This document shows, one piece after another, positions 26,735 through 33,720 of a stretch of 64,000 nt of DNA. The position numbers and the translations under genes are program-made. Positions within the stretch are counted from its first letter, which is position 1. Every line of letters starts with the position of its first letter. The notes under the pieces were generated by a model. The model had not been told where the DNA came from and did not search any database. It saw only the letters and a list, made by a program, of their open reading frames with translations. The stretch covers positions 1,302,001 through 1,366,000 of the forward strand of contig NZ_CP154351.1 in the NCBI RefSeq assembly GCF_039519235.1, read 5' to 3'. This stretch comes from Micrococcus sp. 2A (GTDB lineage Bacteria > Actinomycetota > Actinomycetes > Actinomycetales > Micrococcaceae).

Positions 26735-28461
26735 GCGGGCGGCAGGGCCCGGCGGGCCCCTCGACGTCGGCCGCGCCCGCGTTCGCGGGTCAGCGGCGGC
26801 TGTTCCCGGCGGACCTGGCGGCGCCCCCGCACCGCCGCGACGCCGCCGGGTGGGGCGTGCACCGCGTGATGGGCACGGAGACCGAGTTCGGCATCCACGC
26901 GCCGGCCAACCCCGGTGCGCACCACAGCGTGCTCTCCACCGAGCTGGTCAACGCGTACGCGGACCTGGCGACGCGGACGGGCTCGGCCGTGGCCGGCACA
27001 GAGTGGGACTACACGGGCGAATCGCCCCTGGTGGACGCGCGCGGCTGGCGCATGCCCCGCTCCGCCGCCCACCCCTCCCAGCTCACCGACCAGGCGCTCG
27101 TGGGCCCGGACGGCGAGCCCGTGCACCTGCTGCTCTCCACCGTGCTCACCAACGGCGCGCGGTGGTACGTGGACCACGCGCACCCCGAGTACTCCTCGCC
27201 CGAGACCACCTCGCCGCGCGCCGCCATGGTGTGGGACGCCGCGGGCGACCGGATCGCCCAGGCCGCCGCCGAGCACATCGGCGCCGGGGAGGGCCACCCC
27301 GAGGTGCTCGTGTACAAGAACAACGTGGACGGCAAGGGCCGCTCCTACGGCGCCCACGAGAACTACCTCGTGGCCCGGGCCCTGGACTTCGACGAGCTCG
27401 CCGCCGTGCTCCTCCCGTTCTTCGCCGCGCGCCAGGTGCTCGTGGGCGCCGGCCGCGTGGGCCTGGGGGAGGCGGGGGAGCAGCCCGGGTTCCAGCTCTC
27501 CCAGCGCGCGGACTACTTCGAGGAGCAGGTCGGGCTGGAGACCACCATCCACCGGCCCGTCGTCAACACGCGCGACGAGCCGCACGCCGTCCGCGACGCG
27601 TACCGGCGCCTGCACGTGATCATCGGCGACGCGACCCTGAGCCAGCACGCCACGTGGCTGCGGATGGGCATGACCGCCCTCGTGCTCGCGACGGCCGAGG
27701 CCGGGACCGCGCCGCGGCTCGTCCTCGACGACCCCGTGGCCGCGCTGCAGACCATCAGCCACGACCCCACGCTGACGGCCACCGTGCCGCTGCGGGAGTG
27801 GGCGGGGGACGGGGCCGTCGACGGCGGCGCGTGGGTCCGGCACGCGTGGACCGGCCTGCAGATCCTCGGGGCCTATCACCGCGCCGCGGAGGAGCACTGC
27901 GCCCGCTTCGGGGTGGACGACGCCGAGACCGCCGCGGTGCTCACCGCGTGGGGCGAGGACCTGAGCGACGCCGCGGCCGACCCGCTCTCCCTGGCCGACC
28001 GTGCCGACTGGGCCGCCAAGCTGCGCCTCCTGGAGGGCATGCGCGCCCGCTCCGGTGCCGACTGGACCGACCCGCGCCTGGCCATGGTGGACCTGCAGTA
28101 CGCCGACCTGCGCCCCGCCAAGTCCCTGCACCGGCGCCTCGTCGCCGCCGGCGCACTGCGGGAGCTGGCCGACGAGGCCGAGGTGGCGGCCGCCGTCGTC
28201 GCCCCGCCGCGGAGCACCCGGGCGTGGACGCGCGGGAACCTGGTGCGCCACCACGCCACGCAGGTGGTCGGGGCGGCATGGGACTCCGTGCTGCTGCGGC
28301 CCGCGGAGGAGGGCCGGCTCCACCGCCTGCGCCTCGCGGAGCCGCTCGTGGGCGCCGCGGACGATCTCCCGGGATGGTGGGAGGACGCGGGATCGGGCGC
28401 GGCGCTCCTGCCCACCCCGGACGAGCTGGTCACGACGCTGGTGCCGCTCTTCGGGGAGTGA
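26731..28461 (+). CDS. dop: Dop, deamidase/depupylase of Pup
   Basis: A 576-residue carboxylate-amine-ligase-fold enzyme that converts the C-terminal Gln of Pup to Glu and removes Pup from substrates. Motifs are GTETEFGI (metal-binding Glu), WYVDHAHPEYSSPE with the Asp used as nucleophile in the family, and YKNNVDGKGRSYGAHENYL. The catalytic part starts near residue 45; the first 45 residues are an unusual low-complexity extension, so GTG 26857 or GTG 26866 could be the true start, although GTG 26731 overlaps the arc stop. Pup encoded nearby ends in GGQ and therefore needs this enzyme. Confidence 0.93.
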   Translation: MSGRQGPAGPSTSAAPAFAGQRRLFPADLAAPPHRRDAAGWGVHRVMGTETEFGIHAPANPGAHHSVLSTELVNAYADLATRTGSAVAGTEWDYTGESPLVDARGWRMPRSAAHPSQLTDQALVGPDGEPVHLLLSTVLTNGARWYVDHAHPEYSSPETTSPRAAMVWDAAGDRIAQAAAEHIGAGEGHPEVLVYKNNVDGKGRSYGAHENYLVARALDFDELAAVLLPFFAARQVLVGAGRVGLGEAGEQPGFQLSQRADYFEEQVGLETTIHRPVVNTRDEPHAVRDAYRRLHVIIGDATLSQHATWLRMGMTALVLATAEAGTAPRLVLDDPVAALQTISHDPTLTATVPLREWAGDGAVDGGAWVRHAWTGLQILGAYHRAAEEHCARFGVDDAETAAVLTAWGEDLSDAAADPLSLADRADWAAKLRLLEGMRARSGADWTDPRLAMVDLQYADLRPAKSLHRRLVAAGALRELADEAEVAAAVVAPPRSTRAWTRGNLVRHHATQVVGAAWDSVLLRPAEEGRLHRLRLAEPLVGAADDLPGWWEDAGSGAALLPTPDELVTTLVPLFGE

Positions 28462-28610
28462 AGGACGCGCGGCCGCCCGTCACCGATTGACCCGACGGGG
28501 CGCCGCGAACACGCTGGAGTGCGTCCCGTCCCGTCCCGGGCGGACGGGCGACGGAGGTTCGCCGCCCGCCGCCGCACCGCCCCAGACCACCCGCGCCTCA
28601 GGAGGCCCCC

Positions 28611-29354
28611 ATGTTCATCCCCCGCGTCGCCGACGGCGTGCACCTGCTCACCCACGCGAACGTCAACCTCTACCTCCTCGAGGACGAGGACGGGGTCACC
28701 GTGGTCGACGCCGGGCTGCCCAGCATGTGGCCCATGCTCCAGGACGCGCTCGAACAGCTCGGGCGCCGACCGGACGAGGTCCGAGCGCTCGTGCTCACCC
28801 ACGGGCACTTCGACCACGTCGGCTTCGCCCGCCGCGCGCAGCGCGCCTGGGGGCTGCCCGTGCTGGTGCACGAGGGGGACCGGCGCCTGGCCGCCCACCC
28901 GTACCGCTACAAGCCCCAGAGCAGCCGCGTCCTCTACCCGCTCCTGCATCCCCGGTCCCTGCCGCTGATCGGCGGCATGGCGCTGGCCGGGGCCCTCCAG
29001 GTCCGGGGGGTGAAGGAGACCCGGACCCTCGCGGCCGGCGCCCCGGCCCCCGTGCCCGGGCGGCCGCACGTGATCCACACCCCCGGCCACACGGACGGCC
29101 ACGTGATCCTGCACCTGCCCGACCGGGACGCCGTCATCAGTGCCGACGCCCTCGTGACACTGGACCCGTACACCGGGCGCACCGGACCGCAGATCGTCGC
29201 CCCGGCAGCCACGAAGGACACCGCCCAGGCGATGGCCTCCCTCGACGCGATCGCCTCCACGGGGGCGCACACGGTACTGCCCGGCCACGGCGGCCCGTGG
29301 CAGGGCGGGGCGGAGGCGGCCGTCGCCCACGCCCGCCGGGTCGGCGAGCACTGA
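28611..29354 (+). CDS. MBL-fold metallohydrolase
   Basis: A 247-residue metallo-beta-lactamase-fold hydrolase with the signature THGHFDHVG (HxHxDH), a later His in IHTPGHTDGH, the bridging Asp in VISADALV and the final His in LPGHGGPW, so both metal sites are complete. The substrate is unknown; thioester, glyoxalase II-like or phosphodiester substrates are all possible. ATG at 28611 follows CAGGAGG. It is 149 bases after dop on the same strand, without an obvious terminator between. Confidence 0.85.
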   Translation: MFIPRVADGVHLLTHANVNLYLLEDEDGVTVVDAGLPSMWPMLQDALEQLGRRPDEVRALVLTHGHFDHVGFARRAQRAWGLPVLVHEGDRRLAAHPYRYKPQSSRVLYPLLHPRSLPLIGGMALAGALQVRGVKETRTLAAGAPAPVPGRPHVIHTPGHTDGHVILHLPDRDAVISADALVTLDPYTGRTGPQIVAPAATKDTAQAMASLDAIASTGAHTVLPGHGGPWQGGAEAAVAHARRVGEH

Positions 29355-29366
29355 GCCGCACCCGGC

Positions 29367-29960
29367 TCAGCCCGCGATCGACTCCCGGACCCGCGCCAGC
29401 ATCGCGTCGGCGCGCTCGGTGAGCCGGTCCGCCCGGTCGATCTCGGCGCGCAGCTCGTCCGCGAGCGTCTCGTCCTTCAACGGGGACAGGTCCGTCAGCA
29501 GGGTGACCACCGCGGCGGTGAGCCCGGCGCGGGCGCACCCCAGCGCGGTGCCGACGTCGGAGAGGACGTGGGGGTTCGCGTCCGCGAGGACGCGCTCGGC
29601 GAGGTCGAGCGCGGCCGCGACGGCGTCGACGATGTCCCACGGGGGACGGACGGCCTCGGCGAGCGCGTCCTGGACGGCGGCCGATCGGTGCTCCTTCTGC
29701 TCGGGCGTGTCCTGGGGGAGCCCGTAGGCGTCGGCGACGGCCGCGAAGCCGCGCTCGTCCGCGTCCGAGAGGCGCAGGCAGGCGCCGATGACCTTCTCGC
29801 CCTCCGCCGCGAGATCCTCCCGCTCGGAGAAGCGGGCGGCCATGCAGATCAGTCCGACCCCCTCGGCGACGGCGAGCGCCCCGGTGGCGCCGCCGCCGGG
29901 GGTGGGCTCCCCGGAGGCCAGGCGGGTCAGGTAGTCCTCGATGCTCTCGTGGCGGATCAT
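29367..29960 (-). CDS. cyclodeaminase/cyclohydrolase family protein (FTCD C-domain-like)
   Basis: A 197-residue all-helical protein of the formiminotransferase-cyclodeaminase family. The N-terminal SGEPTPGGGATGAL matches the conserved PTPGGGSVAA-type loop, and LAERVLADANPHVLSDVGTA matches the later family motif. Relatives act on formimino- or methenyl-tetrahydrofolate. As a stand-alone domain without the transferase half its reaction is uncertain. ATG at 29960. It ends 13 bases from the MBL gene's stop (convergent) and lies downstream of the DNA glycosylase-like gene. Confidence 0.82.
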   Translation of the reverse strand: MIRHESIEDYLTRLASGEPTPGGGATGALAVAEGVGLICMAARFSEREDLAAEGEKVIGACLRLSDADERGFAAVADAYGLPQDTPEQKEHRSAAVQDALAEAVRPPWDIVDAVAAALDLAERVLADANPHVLSDVGTALGCARAGLTAAVVTLLTDLSPLKDETLADELRAEIDRADRLTERADAMLARVRESIAG

Positions 29961-29987
29961 GCGGACATCCTCCCAGCCCGAGGGCGT

Positions 29988-30428
29988 TCAGCCCAGGGGT
30001 CGCTCCCACCCCTCGAGGGGGCCCGGGCGGACCGTGAAGAGCGGGTGGACGTCGGGGACCGCCACGTCCTCCCAGCGGGCGAGCCACTCGGGGCTGCGGG
30101 CGGCGAGCTTGGCCCGCAGGTGCTCCCACTCGTAGTCCCGCTGGCCGGCGGTCACGGGGACGGGCTCCACGGCGTCCGTCCCCGGATGGTCGATCCGGGA
30201 GCGGTCGAAGCGGTAGCCGCGCGCGGTGGCCTCGTCCGCGAGGCCGGTGAGATACGCCCCGACGGCGCGGTGCGGGTCGGGATGCGCGCGGAACCGCTCG
30301 AGCTGGGGATGGTGCTGGTAGCCCTTCGTCCGTCCGGCCAGCACGGCCTGGGCGAGCAGCGCCTCGCGCCACCCGCCGGTCAGGCCCTGACGGTCGAGGT
30401 AGCGGGGGTGCAGGGTCCAGAGGCGCAT
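29988..30428 (-). CDS. pyrimidine dimer DNA glycosylase/endonuclease V family protein
   Basis: A 146-residue protein of the T4 endonuclease V-like (Pyr_excise) family: MRLWTLHPRYLD start, GGWREALLAQAVL, TKGYQHHPQLERF and RGYRFDRSRI. In T4 enzyme the N-terminal Thr2 attacks the dimer and Glu23 is essential; here Glu22 in WREAL aligns with Glu23, but residue 2 is Arg, so the classical nucleophile is absent and activity is unproven. ATG at 30428 starts the conserved N-terminus directly; longer upstream reading is not supported. It is divergent from pup across 78 bases. Confidence 0.75.
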   Translation of the reverse strand: MRLWTLHPRYLDRQGLTGGWREALLAQAVLAGRTKGYQHHPQLERFRAHPDPHRAVGAYLTGLADEATARGYRFDRSRIDHPGTDAVEPVPVTAGQRDYEWEHLRAKLAARSPEWLARWEDVAVPDVHPLFTVRPGPLEGWERPLG

Positions 30429-30438
30429 GGCGACCATC

Positions 30439-30467
30439 CTGACACCCCGCGCCGTCCGGCGTAGGGT
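30439..30467 (+). promoter_or_regulatory. pup-pafA promoter
   Basis: CTGACA at 30439-30444, a 17-base spacer and TAGGGT at 30462-30467 make the best -35/-10 pair in the window. Transcription would start near 30474, giving a leader of about 33 bases with a GAGGAG ribosome site before the pup ATG. Confidence 0.65.
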
Positions 30468-30506
30468 CGAGGGCGAATCCCGTCCCCGCATCGAGGAGCA
30501 CCGACC

Positions 30507-30707
30507 ATGGCCCAGGACAAGGCCCAGCACCAGACCGGCCCCCGCCCCGCCGGCGACGACGACGCGGCCGCCTCGGCCGGCCAGGCGCAGGCCCGCCCCG
30601 CGTCCCAGGACGCCGGCCTGGACAGCCTCCTCGACGAGATCGACGCCGTCCTCGAGTCCAACGCCGAGGAGTTCGTCAAGGGCTTCGTCCAGAAGGGCGG
30701 CCAGTGA
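30507..30707 (+). CDS. pup: prokaryotic ubiquitin-like protein Pup
   Basis: A 66-residue intrinsically disordered tag, rich in Gln/Asp/Ala at the N-terminus, with the conserved C-terminal helix region LDSLLDEIDAVLESNAEEF and ending FVQKGGQ. The terminal Gln must be deamidated by Dop before PafA can link it to substrate lysines. ARC's coiled coil binds the central helix. ATG at 30507 follows GAGGAGC. The next gene is pafA itself, overlapping by GTGA; in mycobacteria prcB and prcA lie in this position. Confidence 0.97.
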   Translation: MAQDKAQHQTGPRPAGDDDAAASAGQAQARPASQDAGLDSLLDEIDAVLESNAEEFVKGFVQKGGQ

Positions 30708-32122
30708 TCGGCGTCGCTCCCGCGGACGCGGAGCGCTCCCGCCGCATCTTCGGCCTCGAGACCGAGTACGGCGTGCAGCACTGGAACCCCGGCGCCCGGC
30801 CCCTGAGCGCGGAGGAGGTGGTCCGCTACCTCTTCCGCCCCGTGGTGGAGTGGGGCCGGTCCTCGAACGTCTTCGTCCGCAACGGCTCCCGCCTCTACCT
30901 CGACGTCGGCTCGCACCCCGAGTACGCCACCGCGGAGTGCTCCACGCTCGAGGAGCTGATCGCCTCCGACGCCGCGGGTGACCTGATCCTCCAGGACCTC
31001 ATCGCCCAGGCTGAAGACCACATGGCCGCGGACGGCATCGGCGGGCGCATCTACCTGTACCGCAACAACGCCGACTCCTCGGGCAGCTCCTACGGCAGCC
31101 ACGAGAACTACCTGCTCCGCCGGCGCACCGAGTACCGCCGCCTCACCGAGGCGCTCGTGCCCTTCCTCGTCTCCCGCCAGATCCTGGTGGGCGCCGGCCG
31201 TGTGGTCCCCGCCGGCACGTGGCCGGAGGGCTCGGGCACGGCGCACTTCGCCTTCTCCCAGCGCGCCGACTTCGTGCAGGACGGGGTCTCCTCCTCCACC
31301 ACCCGCTCCCGTCCCATCATCAACACCCGGGACGAGCCGCACGCCGACGCCTCCGAGTACCGCCGCCTCCACGTGATCGTGGGGGACACCAGCCTCTCCG
31401 AGCACACCCACCTGCTGCGCTTCGGCGCCACGGACCTCCTGCTGCGGATGATCGAGGCCGGCTTCCCGCTGGGGGACAGGGTGGTGGCCCAGCCCACGAG
31501 GGCGGTCCGCCAGATCTCACACGACCTCACGGGCACCGCGCGCATCGCTCTGCGCGAGGGCGACGCCTCGGCCCTCGAGCTGCAGGAGCACTACCTCGGG
31601 CGCGCCCGGGCGTTCGTGGACCGCGAGGGCGCCCACCACGAGCGGGTGGAGGAGATCCTCGAGCTGTGGGGCGCGGTGCTCGAGGCCGTGCGCAGCCAGG
31701 ACTTCACCCCCATCGAGGACCGCATCGACTGGGCGATCAAGCGGCGCGTGCTCGAGGACTACCGCGCCCGGCACGACCTCGCGTGGGACTCCCCGCGCGT
31801 GGCCCAGCTGGACCTGGCCTTCCACGACATCACGGAGGGCCGCGGCCTGTTCCGCATCCTGCGCGAGCGCGGCACGGTGCGTCGCCTGCTGCCCGAGGAC
31901 GCCGCGCGCGACGCCGTCGGCGCCGCCCCGCCGACCACGCGTGCCCGCGTGCGCGCGGACTTCATCGCGCGTGCCCGCGAGCGCGGCATGGACTACGCCG
32001 TGGACTGGACCACGCTGAAGCTCACCGACCACCCGCTGCACGCCATCTCGGCGAAGGACCCGTTCGAGACCTCCTCGGCCGCGGTCGACCGGCTCTTCGA
32101 GCGGGTGGGGGCGGCGGGCTGA
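30704..32122 (+). CDS. pafA: Pup-protein ligase PafA
   Basis: A 472-residue ligase that phosphorylates the Pup C-terminal Glu and joins it to substrate lysines by an isopeptide bond. Motifs are RIFGLETEYGV (metal Glu), LYLDVGSHPEYATAE with the catalytic Asp, and YRNNADSSGSSYGSHENYL, the PafA version of the motif also seen in Dop. Length agrees with the family (about 450-480). The GTG start at 30704 overlaps the pup stop, so ligase and tag are made together. Confidence 0.97.
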   Translation: MIGVAPADAERSRRIFGLETEYGVQHWNPGARPLSAEEVVRYLFRPVVEWGRSSNVFVRNGSRLYLDVGSHPEYATAECSTLEELIASDAAGDLILQDLIAQAEDHMAADGIGGRIYLYRNNADSSGSSYGSHENYLLRRRTEYRRLTEALVPFLVSRQILVGAGRVVPAGTWPEGSGTAHFAFSQRADFVQDGVSSSTTRSRPIINTRDEPHADASEYRRLHVIVGDTSLSEHTHLLRFGATDLLLRMIEAGFPLGDRVVAQPTRAVRQISHDLTGTARIALREGDASALELQEHYLGRARAFVDREGAHHERVEEILELWGAVLEAVRSQDFTPIEDRIDWAIKRRVLEDYRARHDLAWDSPRVAQLDLAFHDITEGRGLFRILRERGTVRRLLPEDAARDAVGAAPPTTRARVRADFIARARERGMDYAVDWTTLKLTDHPLHAISAKDPFETSSAAVDRLFERVGAAG

Positions 32123-32145
32123 CCGGATTCCCCAGCCACCGCCGC

Positions 32146-32151
32146 TAGGGT
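32146..32151 (+). promoter_or_regulatory. -10 element (TAGGGT), leaderless FKBP lipoprotein gene
   Basis: TAGGGT ends seven bases before ATG 32159. This selects the ATG over the in-frame GTG at 32150, which overlaps the hexamer. Confidence 0.55.
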
Positions 32152-32158
32152 GGCCCGC

Positions 32159-33277
32159 ATGACCACCCACGAGAACCCCATCCCGGGCGCGTCCCGTCGT
32201 CGGCGTCCGCTGACCCTGCTGTCCCTCGGCCTCGCCTCCCTCCTGCTCGCCACAGGGTGTGCCGGCGGGCAGGACGCCGGCGAGGAGCCCGAGCCCTCGG
32301 CGCAGTCCTCGCAGAGCACCACGCAGCAGGCAGGCGAGTCCGAGGCGCCGCGCAAGGCCGCCGGCGAGGGCCAGGGCGAGCCCGGCGCGCTCGAGGGCGT
32401 GCACGTCACCGAGGCGGAGAACGGCGAGCCCGAGGTGAGGATCGAGACGCCGATCGAGACCGACCAGCCGAGCACGCGGGTCCTCACGGCCGGTGAGGGC
32501 GAGCTGGCCCGGTCGGGCGACGTCGTGAAGTTCTCCACGGTGATCGTGGACCCGGCCACGGGCGAGGTGGAGGCCGAGAACTTCTCCTCGGAGCCACAGA
32601 CCGCGCCGCTGGACGACCGGGTCCAGCAGATGTTCCCCGAGATGTTCGAGCTGTTCGCCACCAACGGCGTGGGCAGCGTCGTCGCGGCCTACTCGCCCGA
32701 GCGTCAGGAGCCCACCGGCCCGGCCCCGTCCGCGTCCTCATCCGCGTCTTCCTCCCCGTCCGCCTCGCCCTCCACGACCACGGTGCCGGCCCAGCTGTTC
32801 GTCTACAAGATCGACGCGATCGTGCCGCGCACGGCCCAGGGGGCCGAGGTCACGGAGCGCGACGATCGCCTGCCCGAGGTCAGCGTGGGCGAGGACGGCA
32901 CGCCCACGATCGCCAAGCCCGAGGGCAGCCCTCCGGCGGAGATGGTGGTCCAGCCCCTCATCCAGGGCGAGGGCGCCGAGGTCGGGGAGGACGACACGGT
33001 CACCGTGCAGTACAGCGGCGTGACGTGGTCCGACGGGGAGACCTTCGACTCCTCGTGGGAGAGTGGCGCGTCGGCCACGTTCAGCCTCAACGGCGTGATC
33101 CCGGGTTGGAAGGAGGGCCTGGCCGGGCAGAAGGTCGGGTCGCGCGTCCTGCTGTCCATCCCTGCGGACAAGGCCTACGGTGAGCAGGGCAGTCCGCCGA
33201 AGATCGGCCCGAACGAGCCGCTGCTCTTCGTGGTGGACATCCTCGACGCCCAGGCTCCGGCCGCCCCGCAGAACTGA
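32159..33277 (+). CDS. FKBP-type peptidyl-prolyl isomerase lipoprotein
   Basis: A 372-residue exported lipoprotein: positively charged n-region (RRRR), hydrophobic core and lipobox LATGC with the lipidated Cys34. A Ser/Gln/Glu-rich linker follows, then a worn FKBP-like domain (about 85-230, broken by a Ser/Pro-rich stretch) and an intact C-terminal FKBP domain (about 265-372) with VTVQYSGVTWSDGETFDSSW and VIPGWKEGL. It should catalyse proline isomerisation of secreted proteins at the outer face of the membrane. It lies 36 bases after pafA with its own leaderless promoter and is followed by a cytoplasmic FKBP. Confidence 0.88.
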   Translation: MTTHENPIPGASRRRRPLTLLSLGLASLLLATGCAGGQDAGEEPEPSAQSSQSTTQQAGESEAPRKAAGEGQGEPGALEGVHVTEAENGEPEVRIETPIETDQPSTRVLTAGEGELARSGDVVKFSTVIVDPATGEVEAENFSSEPQTAPLDDRVQQMFPEMFELFATNGVGSVVAAYSPERQEPTGPAPSASSSASSSPSASPSTTTVPAQLFVYKIDAIVPRTAQGAEVTERDDRLPEVSVGEDGTPTIAKPEGSPPAEMVVQPLIQGEGAEVGEDDTVTVQYSGVTWSDGETFDSSWESGASATFSLNGVIPGWKEGLAGQKVGSRVLLSIPADKAYGEQGSPPKIGPNEPLLFVVDILDAQAPAAPQN

Positions 33278-33309
33278 CCCCCCCCATCCCCGACCCCAAG
33301 GAGAACGCC

Positions 33310-33705
33310 GTGTCCTTCGGCCAGCGTGACTACGACCGCGACCGCCCCGAGATCGAGTTCCCGGGCGACATCCCGCCCACCGAGCTCGTGGTGGAGGACC
33401 TCATCCCCGGTTCCGGCCCCGCGGTGGAGCGCGGATCCCGCGTCCAGGTGCACTACGTGGGCGTCTCGTGGTCCACGGGCGAGGAGTTCGACGCCTCGTG
33501 GAACCGCGGCACTCCGCTGCCGCTGACCGTGGGCGTCGGCCAGGTCATCGCCGGGTGGGACCAGGGCCTGCTCGGCATGCAGGTGGGCGGTCGCCGTCGC
33601 CTCGAGATCCCGCCGCACCTGGCCTACGGGTCCCAGGGGGCCGGGGGCGCCATCGGCCCGGACGAGACCCTCATCTTCGTGTGCGACCTGGTCTCGATCG
33701 ACTGA
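33310..33705 (+). CDS. cytoplasmic FKBP-type peptidyl-prolyl isomerase
   Basis: A 131-residue single FKBP domain without signal peptide. The core is VQVHYVGVSWSTGEEFDASW, VIAGWDQGLLGMQVGGRR, AYGSQGAGGAIGPDETL, with the aromatic pocket residues kept. It catalyses cis-trans proline isomerisation. GTG at 33310 follows AAGGAGAA. It is 32 bases after the lipoprotein gene and 15 bases before pafBC, so these three are probably one transcript, the conserved pafA-FKBP-pafBC order of actinobacteria. Confidence 0.92.
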   Translation: MSFGQRDYDRDRPEIEFPGDIPPTELVVEDLIPGSGPAVERGSRVQVHYVGVSWSTGEEFDASWNRGTPLPLTVGVGQVIAGWDQGLLGMQVGGRRRLEIPPHLAYGSQGAGGAIGPDETLIFVCDLVSID

Positions 33706-33720
33706 CCCGATCCTGACGCC

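Noticed and set aside
30429..30506. PafBC/RecA-independent damage motif in the endonuclease-pup intergenic region
   Set aside because: A TGTCA word exists on the minus strand but no TAnnnT at the right spacing follows before the gene start.
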